A stretch of 64,000 nucleotides of DNA, taken from positions 124,001-188,000 of the forward strand of contig NZ_LYMI01000023.1 in assembly GCF_001660815.1 (NCBI RefSeq). The letters run 5' to 3'. The position numbers and the translations under genes are program-made. Below, in pieces: positions 28,477 to 39,178 of the stretch (its first letter is position 1; each line of letters opens with the position of its first letter). A model generated the notes under the pieces. It did no database searches, was not told the DNA's origin, and was given only the letters and a program-made list of their open reading frames with translations. Source of the DNA: Xanthomonas nasturtii. Lineage in GTDB: Bacteria; Pseudomonadota; Gammaproteobacteria; Xanthomonadales; Xanthomonadaceae.

Positions 28477-29008
28477 TGCAGTAACTCCATGGCAGGGCGC
28501 TGGGCCAAGACACAACAGGCCAGCAGTGAGTGGGGGAATGCGGGTGGAGAGGTAAGGCGACCGCACGACGCCCAAACGGCGGCGTCTGGTCGATCCTATC
28601 CAACTGTCGAGCTCGCCAGACAAAAAGCGGCCGCAACCGTGCCTTGGAAGAAGCGCAGTGTGATTGGGCTAACGTTTTTGTCGGCAGCAGCGGCGGCGCG
28701 ATGGCCTATGGCGCGGAGATCAGCGGGGTCGATCCAGGCGTGCGGCAATGGCGGCGCATCATCCGTGCGGGAGACGGCACGATACGCAGCAGCGGCATAA
28801 AGGTGCTATGCACGAGTCCTGGACCTGGCATAAAGCTGACGCAAAGACAGGCTGCAGACGACGAGGTGCCCTCAGGGACGGGCGATAGTCTGCAGCCGCG
28901 GTGCATGGGGATGATGCAGATGATGGCAGCGGCATCCGCTGCAGGCAGGTCGCCTTGCGCGCCTGCCAGGACGGCGCATGCAGCGCATGCGCCGTGTTTG
29001 TCGCAGGC
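28477..29008. other. Intergenic region between OPT and outer-membrane genes
   Basis: About 530 bases with no gene I can support on either strand. Frames are long only because of high GC. No hairpin with a T tract found. Confidence 0.45.
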
Positions 29009-30979
29009 TCAGGCGGCTTGTTCGCCGCGCTTGCCGACGCGGTACAGCAGCCAACCGACCAGGGCGAGAATGGCCAGGCCGACCCATTGATTGAGCTGCA
29101 GGGCGGCCGGTAGCGCCAGCACATCCGCACGGCTGGACAGCACGATCGGCACCGCAATGGCGATGCCCATCAACGCCTCGCCGGTGATCAGGCCGGCGGC
29201 GAACAGCACGCCCGGGCGATGCACGCGGTCGCGGCCGTCTTCGTCGTCGGCGCGAATGTTGTGGAAGCGCTCCACCAGGTGCGCGATCAGGCCACCGATG
29301 AAGATCGGCACCATCAGTTCCAGCGGCAGATAGATACCGATGGCCGCGGCCAGCACCGGCACACGGAAGCGCTTGCCGGTGGCCTTCAACCATTCGTCCA
29401 GCGCGATGATCGCCGCGCCCACAGCAGCACCGATCGCAATCATCGACCACGGCAGCTGCCCGCCGAACAGGCCCTTGGCCACCGAGGCCATCAACGTGGC
29501 CTGCGGCGCGCCCAGCGAGTTGGGATGCTGCGGCGTGGCCGGGCCAATGCCGTACGCCTGCGCCAGCAGGTTCAACACCGGCGCCATGATCAATGCGCAC
29601 GAGAACGCGCCGATCCCCAGCATCAACTGCTGCTTCCACGGCGTGGCACCGACCAGATAACCGGCCTTGAGGTCCTGCAGATTGTCGCCGCCCACCGCCG
29701 CCGCGCAGCACACCACCGCACCGATCATGATGGCCGCCACCGCGCCCAGCGGTGCGGCGCCGATGCCCACCGGCACCAGGCCGCTCTTGCCCAACAACAG
29801 CACCAGCACCGCCGAGGCGAACAGGATGGTGGAGATGGTGATACCCGACACCGGGTTGTTGGACGAACCGATCAACCCGGCCAGATAGCCGGACACCGAC
29901 ACGAACAGAAAGCCGGCCACGATCATGATGATGGTCATCGGGATCGACACGTGCCATTGCTGCACGATGGCCTGATACAGGCCCAGCAGCGGCAGGGTGC
30001 ACAGCACCAGCGCCACCAGCATCCACTTCATCGGCAGGTCGCGCTCGGTCTCGGCGACCACGCCGCCACCGCTCTTGCGCGCGGCGGCAAAGCCGCTCTT
30101 GACGCCGGAAAACAGTGATTTACGCAGCGAGAACAAGGTCCACACGCCGCCGATCAACATCGCGCCGACGCCGAGGTAGCGGATCTTCGCGCCCCAGATG
30201 CCAAACGCCGTATCGGCAGCCGGGGCACCGACCAGACTCTGCGCCAGCGCCGGGTCCGAGCCCATGAAGAACTGCTGATACAGCGGAATGGCGATATGCC
30301 AGGACAGGATCGAACCGGACAACACCACGATGCCGACGTTCAAGCCGACGATGTAGCCCACGCCCAACAGTGCCGGCGACAGGTTGGTGCCCAGGTAACC
30401 CACCAGGCGGCTGCTGCCCAGGTAGGTGGCCTGCGCCCAGGTGTCCGGGATCACCCGCAAGCCACTGGCCGCAGCCAGCTTGACCAGCGCGCCGATGGCG
30501 CCGGAGGCGGCCAGGATCTTCAGGCCCGGGCCGGGGTTTTCGCCGGCCTTGAGCACCTCGGCCGCGGCCTTGCCTTCGGGGAACGGCAGCGGGTCTTCGA
30601 CGATCATCGAGCGCCGCAACGGCACCGAGAACAGCACACCGAGCAGGCCGCCCATACCGGCGATGCCCAGCACCCACCAGTATTTGAAGTCCGGCCAGTA
30701 GCCCATGATCACCAGCGCCGGGATGGTGAAGATGACCCCGGCCGCGATCGACGAACCCGCCGAAGCGCCGGTCTGGACGATGTTGTTTTCCAGGATGGTG
30801 CCGCCGCCGAGCAGGCGCAGCACGCCCATCGACACCACCGCCGCCGGAATGGCGGTGGCGATGGTCAGGCCGGCAAACAGGCCGAGATAAGCATTGGCGG
30901 CCGAAAGCACCACCGCCAGCACGATGGCCAGCACGACGGCACGAAAAGTGAGCTGGCGCGGCTGCGCGTCATGGCGCAT
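29009..30979 (-). CDS. OPT-family oligopeptide transporter
   Basis: An inner-membrane transporter of 656 residues with about 14 helices. The N-terminus (QLTFRAVVLAIVLAVVLSAANAYLGLFAGLT) is diagnostic for the bacterial OPT branch, along with ENNIVQTGASAGSSIAAGVIF, the loop VPLRRSMIVEDPLPFPEG and GSSNNPVSGIT. Members import oligopeptides or metal chelates such as siderophores or nicotianamine-like compounds with protons; the substrate is not fixed by sequence. The ATG at 30979 follows AGGGGA seven bases upstream. Single gene, divergent from a secreted hypothetical protein. Confidence 0.93.
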   Translation of the reverse strand: MRHDAQPRQLTFRAVVLAIVLAVVLSAANAYLGLFAGLTIATAIPAAVVSMGVLRLLGGGTILENNIVQTGASAGSSIAAGVIFTIPALVIMGYWPDFKYWWVLGIAGMGGLLGVLFSVPLRRSMIVEDPLPFPEGKAAAEVLKAGENPGPGLKILAASGAIGALVKLAAASGLRVIPDTWAQATYLGSSRLVGYLGTNLSPALLGVGYIVGLNVGIVVLSGSILSWHIAIPLYQQFFMGSDPALAQSLVGAPAADTAFGIWGAKIRYLGVGAMLIGGVWTLFSLRKSLFSGVKSGFAAARKSGGGVVAETERDLPMKWMLVALVLCTLPLLGLYQAIVQQWHVSIPMTIIMIVAGFLFVSVSGYLAGLIGSSNNPVSGITISTILFASAVLVLLLGKSGLVPVGIGAAPLGAVAAIMIGAVVCCAAAVGGDNLQDLKAGYLVGATPWKQQLMLGIGAFSCALIMAPVLNLLAQAYGIGPATPQHPNSLGAPQATLMASVAKGLFGGQLPWSMIAIGAAVGAAIIALDEWLKATGKRFRVPVLAAAIGIYLPLELMVPIFIGGLIAHLVERFHNIRADDEDGRDRVHRPGVLFAAGLITGEALMGIAIAVPIVLSSRADVLALPAALQLNQWVGLAILALVGWLLYRVGKRGEQAA

Positions 30980-31345
30980 TGGGCATTCCCCTGTAGGCAA
31001 AAAATCCGCATCACGCTAGCGCCTGCGCCCAGCCGAGTCCAGCTGCGGCGCGGCGTGACAGTGTGCAAGGTATGGCGTGCGGCGCCAACGACATCGGCGG
31101 CGACGCCTTGCTTGGCGCGATGGAGACGCCAACCGGCGGCAGCATGTGTGGATCTGTGCGCCCAGGGCGCTACGCATTCGCACACGGCGCCGGCCAGGGC
31201 GTGGCGTTCGCTATTGTCCTGCACAGCAGCGCGTCGACAGGAGCCTGTGCGCCCCGCTGCGGCCGATGCGGCGTGCGCTGACCGCCAAGCCTGTTTCATC
31301 GGCCTTCCATCGCATACCGCAGCCACGTACCCAAAGGTCCGACAC
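30980..31345. other. Divergent intergenic region, no gene
   Basis: About 365 bases holding the promoters of the OPT gene and of the secreted protein at 31346. No convincing hexamers or repeats. Confidence 0.4.
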
Positions 31346-31858
31346 ATGATCCGTCCGCTGACACCATTGATTCTTGCCGGCATGCTGCTGCCGCCGGCCG
31401 CCGCCGATGCAGCCGGCAAGCAGCCTGCGCAGGATGCGGCACAATGCCCGGCACCTGAAACGGTGCACTACGAGGCCGGACGCTATCGCGCCCCTGTCCG
31501 GCTCGACGTCGGCTCCGGAAGCGGCGTGTGGGCCAGTACGCTGCAGCCCAACGCGGGCAGTCCACGGCATCTGTCATCGGCGCTCTACTACGGCACTCGC
31601 GCCGCAGCGGCGCCCAGCACCGGAGTACTGGTCAATTGCAGCTACGCGTTACGCGGTGACACGGTGGTGGATCTGGCCTACTTCGATCGCCTGACGCCGA
31701 AAACGCAACGCAACCTGATCGTCACACTGCAGCACCCATCCCGCTGGCAGCTCGATCAAGCGCCAGCGCCTGGGCAGGATCAGTTCTATGCCTGTTCCCG
31801 GAGCGAGGACATCCGCAGCGCGGCGGACTGCGCGTTCGAGCCGCTGCGCCTGGAGTGA
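31346..31858 (+). CDS. Secreted hypothetical protein, 170 residues
   Basis: No family recognised. A short signal peptide (MIRPLTPLILAGMLLPPAAA) precedes a mature domain of about 145 residues. It has three Cys (AAQCPAPET, LVNCSYA, FYACSRSED) plus one near the end, consistent with disulfides in the periplasm. The middle part is predicted beta-rich (GSGSGVWASTLQPNAG, YYGTRAAAAP). It is convergent with the frameshifted HDOD gene, whose end lies 18 bases away. Function unknown. Confidence 0.75.
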   Translation: MIRPLTPLILAGMLLPPAAADAAGKQPAQDAAQCPAPETVHYEAGRYRAPVRLDVGSGSGVWASTLQPNAGSPRHLSSALYYGTRAAAAPSTGVLVNCSYALRGDTVVDLAYFDRLTPKTQRNLIVTLQHPSRWQLDQAPAPGQDQFYACSRSEDIRSAADCAFEPLRLE

Positions 31859-31876
31859 CGCAGCGGCAACCACTGT

Positions 31877-32684
31877 TCAATTCAGCAACTCGGCAAACGT
31901 GCGGTCGGCCTCGATGACATCAGGCAGCGCGGCGAACAACGCGTCCAGATCCACGCCGTCCATCAGCGGCCCACGCACCGCCTCCAGTGCCGCCGCAGTG
32001 TCGCCACGATGGGCATGCAGGGCGTCGGAGACCTGCACGGCCTGGGCGACCAGCAACGGCATGCGCGCGCCGTCGGGTGCGGCGGCCGGGCGAACCTGGT
32101 AGGCGATGGCCTCCTGGATCACCACCGGCAACTGCCAGCGACGCACCAGCTCGGCGCCCACTTCCGGGTAGCCGAAGCCAAGTTGCAGCGTCTCTTCGGC
32201 GGCATGGCCGGCAGACGAGGTGTCGTGGTTGATGCGGCTGGCGTAATCCGGGGCGCCGGACTGGATCAGCAGCTCGCCGATGTTGTGCATCATGCCGCAG
32301 GTAAAGGCGGTTTCCGGGTCCAGGCCATGCTGGCGCGCCAGCAGGCGGGCGATGCCGGCCACTTCGAAACTGTGCCGCCAGAATGCCTTGAGGTCGAAAC
32401 CCGGGCCGGCGCGAAAGGCGCCAGTCATCGCCGAGGGTGCGCAGCGTATTGAAGCCCAGGCGCATCGCGGCGTCTTCCACACTGGTGGAATCGCGCAGGC
32501 CGTGAAAGCGCGCCGAATTGGCCAGCCGCAGCACCTTGGCGGCGATCACCGGATCGCGCTCGATGCTGTGCGCCAGCGTATCGATATCGGTCTGCGGATC
32601 GTCGAATTGACGGATCAGGTCCTGCGCCACCTTGGGCACGGTGGGCAAGGTGGGCAACTGGTCGAACAACGCCTCCAACTTCAT
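31877..32684 (-). pseudogene. HDOD-domain signalling protein, frameshifted
   Basis: Two minus-strand frames join to a normal HDOD protein of about 270 residues. The first part starts at 32684 (MKLEALFDQLPTLPTVPKVA) and reads well through ERDPVIAAKVLRLANSARFHG to RLGFNTLRTL. The second resumes with MTGAFRAGPGFDLKAFW, then EVAGIARLLARQHGLD, CGMMHNIGELLIQ and a C-terminal helix bundle. The switch is at about 32428-32433, where one extra base in GGCGATGACTGG breaks the frame. HDOD proteins are degenerate HD-superfamily signalling modules. This could be a true recent pseudogene or a one-base sequence error; read depth would tell. Confidence 0.85.
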
Positions 32685-33024
32685 GATCGCCTCGTGGGTG
32701 AAAGACAAGCCAGCGCGGCCGCGCGGACCTGCATGGTGTAGCACAGACCGGTTTGCTGCCAGTGACCGGTGGCGGGATGGATTCACCTACGCCTGTGGTT
32801 TTGCGCTGGCGGCGGTATCTCGCACCCCGCCGGGCGATGAGCGTGGCCACGAGCGAACTCGACGGGATGTCACAAGCGATGGCGTGGATGCCGGCAGTGA
32901 TGCGGTTTGGCTGTCGATGCGCGGGACAGCACGCAGTGATGCAGCGTTGTATGAGCACAGCCGCAGCATGCGCATGGACATGACGCATCGTTGCGTTGCC
33001 GGTATGTGCTCCTTCGGGCAGCGC
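32685..33024. other. Intergenic region downstream of dnaE2
   Basis: About 340 bases with no credible gene and no clear terminator hairpin; it lies between the HDOD start and the dnaE2 stop on the same strand. Confidence 0.45.
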
Positions 33025-36000
33025 TCAATGAAAATCGCGCGAGGGCAGCTGCATTCCGCCGAGCAGGTTGCTGAGGTCGTGCAGGTCGCCGGCGATCAGG
33101 TGTTCCACGCCGTCCACGCGTTCCCAGCGGCCACGCACGGCGAGCAGGCGCGATTCCAGCAGTGCGCGGCGGCGGCGCAGCGCCAGGTGCGACCAGACGA
33201 TGACGTTGATCATGCCGTGCTCGTCTTCCAGGGTGACGAAGATGGTGCCCTTGGCAGTGGCCGGGCGCTGGCGCTGGGTGACCAGGCCGGCGACATGCAC
33301 GCCGCTGCCGTGGCGGCGGCCTTGCAATTCGCGCAGGCCCAGGATGCGCCGCTGCCGCATCTGCGGGCGCAGCAGCGCCATCGGGTGCTGGCGCAGGCTC
33401 AGACCGACCGAGCGGTAATCGGCAAGAATCTCTTCGCCCGCACGCGGGGCTTCAAACTCCACCGGGCGCTCTTCCGGGCTGCCCGGCAGCAGCGGGCGGC
33501 GCGCCTCCACGCCGGCCATCGCCCAGCGCGCGGCATTGCGGTTGCCCACCATGCCCTGCAAGGCACCGGCTTCGGCCAGGGCCAGGCGCGCTTTTTCGTC
33601 GAGTGCAGCGCGCAGGCAGAGATCGCCGATATCGGTGAAAACCCGTTGCGTGCGTGCAGCGACAATGCGATTGGCCACCACCTCCGATAACCCGGCGACT
33701 TGCCGCATGCCCAGCCGGATCGCCGGTTGTTCGCCAGGGTCGGCAGCGCTGTGCCAAGGCCGGCCGCCGACCAGGGTGTTGTCCCAGTCGCTGTGCAACA
33801 CATCCACTGGCAGCACCTCCACGCGCGCGCGCTCGGGGCTGCCGCGGCGCGCGTCCTGCACGATCTGGCTGGCCGAATAAAACCCCATCGGCTGCGCGTT
33901 GAGCAGCCCGCAGGCGAAGGCGGCCGGTTCGTGGCGTTTGAGCCAGCAGCTGGCATAGACGAGTTTGGCGAACGAGGCGGCGTGGCTTTGCGGAAACCCG
34001 TAGGAGCCGAAGCCCTTGATCTGCTCGAAGATCTGGTCGATGAAGGTGGAGGCGTAGCCTTTGCCCTGCATGCGCTCGCGCACGCGCGTGCGGTGTTGCT
34101 CCATGTCGCCGCCGCGCCGCCAGGCCGCCATGGAACGGCGCAGATTGTCCGCCTCGCTCTCGCTGTAATCGGCGGCATGCATCAGCAGTTCCATCACCTG
34201 CTCCTGGAACAACGGCACGCCCAGGGTCGGCTTGAGGATGTCTTCCACTTCCGGCGATGGATAGTTCACTTCTTCGCGGCCCTGTCGCCTGCGCAGATAC
34301 GGGTGCACCATGTCGCCCTGGATCGGCCCGGGACGCACGATCGCCACTTCGATCACCAGGTCGTAGAACACCGCAGGTTTGAGCCGCGGCAGCATCGCCA
34401 TCTGCGCGCGCGATTCGATCTGGAACACGCCCACCGTATCGGCGCGCTGGATCATCTTGTAGGTGGGCGCGTCGTCGCCGGGCAATGTCGCGATGCTGTA
34501 GTCGCGCCCGCGGTGGCCGCGCACCAACTCCAGCGTCTTGCGGATGCAGGTGAGCATGCCCAGGGCCAGGCAATCGACCTTGAGCAGCTTCATCGTTTCC
34601 AGATCGTCCTTGTCCCACTGGATGATGGTGCGCCCGGCCATGGCGGCGTTTTCCACCGGCACCAGCAGCGACAGCGGCTCGTTGGAGATGACGAAGCCGC
34701 CGACATGCTGGGAGAGATGCCGTGGGTGATCGCGCAGCTGCTCGGTCACTGCAAGGATCTTGTTGATCAGCGGGTTGGCCAGATCGAACCCGGCTTCTTC
34801 GATGCGCTGCTCCATCGGCGTTTCGCCATTGCCCCAGCCGTAGCAATTGGCCAGCAGCGCGATCTGGTCCGGCGGCAGGCCGAAGGCCTTGGCCACGTCG
34901 CGTACCGCACTCTTGCCGCGATAACAGATCACCGTTGCCGCCAGCGCCGCACGTTCGCGGCCGTACTTGCTGTAGACGTACTGCAGCACTTCCTCGCGGC
35001 GTTCGTGTTCGAAATCCACGTCGATGTCCGGCGGCTCGTCGCGTTTTTCGGAGAGAAAGCGCGCCATCAACAAACGTGTTTCGTCGGGATTGACTGCGGT
35101 GATGTCCAGCGCATAACACACCGCCGAATTGGCCGATGAGCCACGCCCCTGGCAGAGGATGTCCTGCTCGCGCGCGAAGCGCACCACATCCTGCACAGTG
35201 AGGAAAAATGCCTCGTACTTCTTGAGCGCGATCAGCGCCAACTCTTTCTCGATGTCCTCGCGCACCTTTGCCGAGATGCCGCCCGGCCAGCGTTTGCGAA
35301 TGCCGGCTTCGGTAAGCTGACGTAGATAACTGGTTGGCGTATGCCCTTCCGGCACCAGCTCTTTGGGGTAGGTGTAGCTGATCTTGGAAATATCGAAGAT
35401 GCAGCGTTGCGCCAACTCCACCGTGGCCTGCAACAGCGCATCCGGGTAGATATTGCCCAACGCACGCCGCGTACGCAGATGGCGTTCGCCATTGCGAAAC
35501 AGATGCGCGCCGCATTCGGCCAGCGGGGTGGTGTGGCGGATGGCGGTCAAGGTGTCCTGCACGATGCGCTCGCGGCGCTGCGCCATGTGCACATCGCCGC
35601 TGGCCAACGCGGTCATGCCCAATTGCTGGGCAAGCAATTGCAGCGACTGCAGGCGTGCGGCATCGTCTTGTTCGCGATGCAGTTCCACCGCCAGGAACGC
35701 ACGCTCGCCAAACACCTGTTGCAGCCAGGCGCCCTGCTCTGCCTGCGGCTGCACGCCAGGCAACCACAGTGCAAACACACCTGGTACAGCGTCGCGAAAC
35801 TGTGCTTCCACGTCGGCACGTCCCAACCGATACGCGCCCTTGCTTGCGGCACGCCGCGCGCTGGTGATCAGCGCGCACAACTGCCGATAGCCCTGCGCGT
35901 TTTCCACCAGCAGCACCAAGCGCGTGCCATCGACCAGGGTGAATTCGCTGCCGACGATCAACCGCACGCCAGTGGCGCGCGACGCTTCCAGGCCACGCAC

Positions 36001-36276
36001 GATGCCGGCCAGCGAGCATTCGTCGGTAATGGCCAAGGCGCTGTAGCCGCAGTGCTGTGCGCGCACGAACAACTGCTCTGCACTGGAGGCGCCGCGCAGA
36101 AACGAGAAATCCGACAGGCAATGCAGCTCGGCATACGCGGGCAAGCCATCGGCGACCTGCGCGTGGGTGATGTCGTCGTTTGCTGCGCGCAGCCGCGCGG
36201 CAACATTCCAGCCGCGCGGCATGCGCCCGCCGGGCGTGTCGCGGTCCACGCCATCGATGGCGTCATCCCAGCTCAT
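33025..36276 (-). CDS. dnaE2: Error-prone DNA polymerase DnaE2 (ImuC)
   Basis: A damage-inducible C-family polymerase of 1083 residues that synthesises across lesions with ImuA and ImuB. The N-terminal PHP domain ([19 protein letters not shown]) is followed by the polymerase core. Its catalytic acidic residues lie in [18 protein letters not shown], with [17 protein letters not shown] just before. The C-terminal part has the OB fold [20 protein letters not shown] and [14 protein letters not shown]. No beta-clamp motif was identified with confidence. It is the last gene of the lexA2-imuA-imuB-dnaE2 unit; the 171-base gap from imuB is the largest in the set. Induction should depend on the LexA2 operator upstream of lexA2. 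Confidence 0.97.
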   Translation of the reverse strand: MSWDDAIDGVDRDTPGGRMPRGWNVAARLRAANDDITHAQVADGLPAYAELHCLSDFSFLRGASSAEQLFVRAQHCGYSALAITDECSLAGIVRGLEASRATGVRLIVGSEFTLVDGTRLVLLVENAQGYRQLCALITSARRAASKGAYRLGRADVEAQFRDAVPGVFALWLPGVQPQAEQGAWLQQVFGERAFLAVELHREQDDAARLQSLQLLAQQLGMTALASGDVHMAQRRERIVQDTLTAIRHTTPLAECGAHLFRNGERHLRTRRALGNIYPDALLQATVELAQRCIFDISKISYTYPKELVPEGHTPTSYLRQLTEAGIRKRWPGGISAKVREDIEKELALIALKKYEAFFLTVQDVVRFAREQDILCQGRGSSANSAVCYALDITAVNPDETRLLMARFLSEKRDEPPDIDVDFEHERREEVLQYVYSKYGRERAALAATVICYRGKSAVRDVAKAFGLPPDQIALLANCYGWGNGETPMEQRIEEAGFDLANPLINKILAVTEQLRDHPRHLSQHVGGFVISNEPLSLLVPVENAAMAGRTIIQWDKDDLETMKLLKVDCLALGMLTCIRKTLELVRGHRGRDYSIATLPGDDAPTYKMIQRADTVGVFQIESRAQMAMLPRLKPAVFYDLVIEVAIVRPGPIQGDMVHPYLRRRQGREEVNYPSPEVEDILKPTLGVPLFQEQVMELLMHAADYSESEADNLRRSMAAWRRGGDMEQHRTRVRERMQGKGYASTFIDQIFEQIKGFGSYGFPQSHAASFAKLVYASCWLKRHEPAAFACGLLNAQPMGFYSASQIVQDARRGSPERARVEVLPVDVLHSDWDNTLVGGRPWHSAADPGEQPAIRLGMRQVAGLSEVVANRIVAARTQRVFTDIGDLCLRAALDEKARLALAEAGALQGMVGNRNAARWAMAGVEARRPLLPGSPEERPVEFEAPRAGEEILADYRSVGLSLRQHPMALLRPQMRQRRILGLRELQGRRHGSGVHVAGLVTQRQRPATAKGTIFVTLEDEHGMINVIVWSHLALRRRRALLESRLLAVRGRWERVDGVEHLIAGDLHDLSNLLGGMQLPSRDFH

Positions 36277-36447
36277 GCACGGATGCCTTCAACTGTGTGC
36301 TACGCCCTGCAGATGCCCAGTGCGCAGCAGATCGCGCCGCCGCAGGTCCTGCCGCGTTTTGTCTGGAGCCGTGGCACCGGCCGCGTGCGCCAAACCGCAA
36401 TGAGCAGCCAGGCAGCCCGTGCTCCGATATCGCGCAGGCGTGCGCGC

Positions 36448-37866
36448 TCACGCAAACCACCCATGCAGCATCCAGCCATCCAGCCGGCCAGGCGCGGCGA
36501 ATGCCCAACCACGCCGGCCACGCGCGGTTTCCACCACGTAGTAATCGCGACGCGCGTCGTCGTCGTCCCACCAGCCGCTTTCCAGCCGTTCCGGGCCGGA
36601 CACGATGCGCAGATGCGGGTCGTGCAGCGGCACCGGCTGCGGTAGCAGCCAGGTGGGGCGCGGCGGACGTGGCGGCGCAGCAGTTTCGCGCAGCGCATCG
36701 CCGATGGCGCGACGCCAGGCGCGCTCCGGGCGCGGGTCGTCGGCCGGCAGGATGCGATACACCGCGTCATCGCCCAACCGCGCACGCAGGCGTTCGCGCA
36801 GTTGCGGCCACTCCACCGATTGCTGCGCGCGTTGATCGAACAGGTCGCGCATGGCCGGCACGAACGGCGGCAGTTGCCGCGCCAGCAAGCGCATCGCCAC
36901 CACCGGGCGCGGAATCTCCACCCGCTCCAGCCGGTTGCGCGCCAGCTCGAATAGCAACGTGGGCGCACGCTCCGGCGTCAGCAGGCCGATCTCGACATCG
37001 GTGGCGCCCTCTTCGTGTTCCAGGCGCAGCAAAAAACGCTGTACGCCGCCATCGCGAATGGACAGGTACGTGCACAGGTCGCCGATCAGCCGGCGCAACG
37101 GAAACAGCAGCGCCGGATGCGTTTCCACCTCGTAGCCCAGCTCCACGCGGTGGTCGAAATGGTCTGGCGGCGCGTAGCACTCCAGCGGATCGTCGACCTG
37201 GCCGTAGAGGCGATCCAGATGATCCAGCAGGCTGGCACCGAAGCGCCGGCGCAGCCCATCGCGCGGCAACCCGCGCAGCGCTGCGAGCGTGCGCACCCCC
37301 ATGTGCTGCAGACGCTCGCCAACATCGCCGGGCAACGCGGCGCGGCGTACAGGCACCTTGTCGAGGGTGCTGTGCAAGGACGGCAATTCCGTCACCACCA
37401 TGCCATCGCGCAGGCCGGCCAGCACGCGTGCGGCGCGCGGTGTCGGTGCCAGCGCAAGCCGGTGCTGGAAGCCCAGCGCCTGCAGCTCGTCACGCAGGCG
37501 CCGCTCGAACCGTGGCCAGGGGCCGAACAGGCGAAAGCTGGCGCCGGCTTCCAGCACGATGGCGCGCGACCACTGCTGGCTCACCAACGAACTATGCCGA
37601 TATGCCCAGGCCGCAAGAAACCGCTGCGTGCGTGCTTCGCTCTGTGCGTCGTAATCGATGGTGCGTACCTGGGTCATCAACGCATGCGCCGCCGACAGCC
37701 GCATGCCGGCCTTCAGCCCGGCCGCGGCGGCCGCGGCATTGACCGAGTGCAGGCTGCGCAACTGCGCCGGACCTTCCACCAGCACCAGCGGTACGTCCGG
37801 CTCTTCCAGACGCCGAAGGACGGCATCCAGCGCCAGCTGCGGCAGCAATATGCAGGCCCACAACAT
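36448..37866 (-). CDS. imuB: ImuB, Y-family polymerase-like mutasome component
   Basis: A Y-family polymerase homologue of 472 residues that bridges ImuA, DnaE2 and the sliding clamp. The usual N-terminal catalytic aspartate motif of DinB-type enzymes is replaced by ACILLPQLALDAVLRR, as expected for catalytically dead ImuB. The palm and helix-hairpin-helix regions (LQHMGVRTLAALRGLPRDGLRRRFG) are kept, and the C-terminal region is Arg-rich and ends in GWMLHGWFA. It begins only 9 bases after the imuA stop, within the SOS mutagenesis operon. Identification rests on sequence plus gene order. Confidence 0.95.
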   Translation of the reverse strand: MLWACILLPQLALDAVLRRLEEPDVPLVLVEGPAQLRSLHSVNAAAAAAGLKAGMRLSAAHALMTQVRTIDYDAQSEARTQRFLAAWAYRHSSLVSQQWSRAIVLEAGASFRLFGPWPRFERRLRDELQALGFQHRLALAPTPRAARVLAGLRDGMVVTELPSLHSTLDKVPVRRAALPGDVGERLQHMGVRTLAALRGLPRDGLRRRFGASLLDHLDRLYGQVDDPLECYAPPDHFDHRVELGYEVETHPALLFPLRRLIGDLCTYLSIRDGGVQRFLLRLEHEEGATDVEIGLLTPERAPTLLFELARNRLERVEIPRPVVAMRLLARQLPPFVPAMRDLFDQRAQQSVEWPQLRERLRARLGDDAVYRILPADDPRPERAWRRAIGDALRETAAPPRPPRPTWLLPQPVPLHDPHLRIVSGPERLESGWWDDDDARRDYYVVETARGRRGWAFAAPGRLDGWMLHGWFA

Positions 37867-37875
37867 GCGCGCGCC

Positions 37876-38529
37876 TCAATGCGCCAGCCGCAACGGCTGC
37901 GAGGGCACCTGCCCGCCGCGGCATTTGCGTACCTGCCAGGCATCGCGCTCGGGCAGAAATTCCAGCCGCAAGGCCGCCGGCGATGCATTCACCGCATGGC
38001 GGCGATCGCGCAGTGCGAAGGCGCAGCAGTTGCCGCTGTCGGCCGCCACCTGCAACCGGCGCAATGCACGCGCATCGCCGGTCTGCGGCCAGCCCAGCAC
38101 TGCCGCGCATGCGCCGCTGCGCAGACATTGCTCGAAGGCCCACAAGGCCTCGCGCGGCTCGGCCTGCACCACTTCCAGATGCTCCAGCACCACCCCGCCC
38201 GCCTGCCAGGCCGGCGCATACGGAATGAACGGTGGCGCCACCAACACCACCCGGCTGCTGCTGGCGGTCATGCGTGCCAGCGTGGGCAACAGCAAGGCGA
38301 TCTCACCGATGCCATGCGCAGGCAACAGCAACTCGGTCAACGCACGTCGCGGCCAGCCGCCGTCGGGCAGTACTGCATCCAGTGCGGCATGCCCGGTGGC
38401 TTGGCCACCATTGGCGGTGGCCGTGCCCTGGCCCGCACGCCAGACCGTGCGCGCGGCCAGCAGGGCGTCCAGCGGCAGTGCCACTGCCGGATTGCCGTCC
38501 TGTCCGATGCGCGCCGGCTGCTGGCTCAT
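37876..38529 (-). CDS. imuA: ImuA, RecA/SulA-like mutasome protein
   Basis: A RecA-fold relative of 217 residues needed with ImuB and DnaE2 for damage-induced mutagenesis. The typical ImuA opening is present: LDALLAARTVWRAGQG, then GHAALDAVLPDGGWPRRALTELLLP. A RecA-like core follows (RVVLVAPPFIPYAPAW, CAAVLGWPQTGDARALRRLQ) with no intact Walker A, as in the family. The ATG lies one base after the lexA2 stop (38531), so the two are almost certainly translated from one message. Located between lexA2 and imuB in the conserved cassette order. Confidence 0.93.
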   Translation of the reverse strand: MSQQPARIGQDGNPAVALPLDALLAARTVWRAGQGTATANGGQATGHAALDAVLPDGGWPRRALTELLLPAHGIGEIALLLPTLARMTASSSRVVLVAPPFIPYAPAWQAGGVVLEHLEVVQAEPREALWAFEQCLRSGACAAVLGWPQTGDARALRRLQVAADSGNCCAFALRDRRHAVNASPAALRLEFLPERDAWQVRKCRGGQVPSQPLRLAH

Positions 38530-38530
38530 G

Positions 38531-39136
38531 TCAGCCCTGCCGGATCAGGCCGCAGTACAGTCCTTCGACTGCGAAGTCGGCATCGGCTGCCACCACGATC
38601 GGCGCATGCGCACGATTACGCGGCAGCAGGCGGATGCGCTCGGGCCCACGCTCCAGGCGTTTGATGGTGATTTCGCCATCCACCCGCGCCACAACGATCT
38701 GGCCATCGCGCGCCTCGTTGCTGCGGTGCACGCCCACCAGGTCGCCATCCAGGATGCCGTCGTCGATCATCGAATCGCCCTGCACTTTCAGCAGGTAATC
38801 CGGGCGCAGCGAGAACAGCGCGCGGTCCAGCCACAGTTGCCGCTCCAGGCCGATGTCCGCGCCGATCGGCACACCGGCCGCCACCCGCCCCAGCACCGGC
38901 AGAGCCAGCAACGCATCGCGCCCGGCCCCGCCGGGCATGCGGATGCCGCGCTTCTGGTTGGGCAACAGCTCGATCAACCCGGCCTCGGCCAGGGCCTGCA
39001 CATGTTTTTGCGCCGCATTGCGCGAGGCAAACCCGAAGGCCTGCGCAATCTCGGCAAGACTGGGCGACACGCCGGCCTGGGCCTGCTCCTGCAGGAAGGC
39101 CAGCACCGCGGCGCGTTGGGGGGGCAGTGGGAGCAT
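38531..39136 (-). CDS. lexA2: SOS repressor LexA (LexA2 type)
   Basis: A 201-residue repressor that self-cleaves when RecA is activated. The N-terminal winged helix (LPPQRAAVLAFLQEQAQAG, then SLAEIAQAFGFASRNAAQKH) is followed by the Ala87-Gly88 cleavage site in GRVAAGVPIGAD and the Ser122/Lys159 dyad (VQGDSMIDDG and VARVDGEITIKR). Spacing of the dyad equals that of E. coli LexA. I chose the ATG at 39136 because longer frames would cover the operator. Heading imuA-imuB-dnaE2 with a TGTAC-type palindrome makes this LexA2, not the main LexA1. Confidence 0.95.
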   Translation of the reverse strand: MLPLPPQRAAVLAFLQEQAQAGVSPSLAEIAQAFGFASRNAAQKHVQALAEAGLIELLPNQKRGIRMPGGAGRDALLALPVLGRVAAGVPIGADIGLERQLWLDRALFSLRPDYLLKVQGDSMIDDGILDGDLVGVHRSNEARDGQIVVARVDGEITIKRLERGPERIRLLPRNRAHAPIVVAADADFAVEGLYCGLIRQG

Positions 39137-39164
39137 GAGCGTGCAGCAGCCGGGCGGGACAAGG

Positions 39165-39178
39165 TGTACATTTGTACA
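39165..39178 (-). promoter_or_regulatory. LexA2 operator (SOS box)
   Basis: On the minus strand the sequence reads TGTACAAATGTACA, inside an 18-base palindrome (39163-39180). It lies 29 bases upstream of the lexA2 start. It is identical to the LexA2 target described for Xanthomonas as I recall it, and fits the GTAC-N4-GTAC pattern of other lexA2-imuA-imuB-dnaE2 cassettes. Confidence 0.92.

Noticed and set aside
28530..29090. A plus-strand gene between the OPT and outer-membrane genes
   Set aside because: No protein-like composition, no ribosome-binding site, and it overlaps the OPT gene end.
31877..32482. An independent short HDOD gene starting at 32482
   Set aside because: Its first 15 residues are out-of-frame translation of the upstream HDOD half, so it is the second half of a frameshifted gene.
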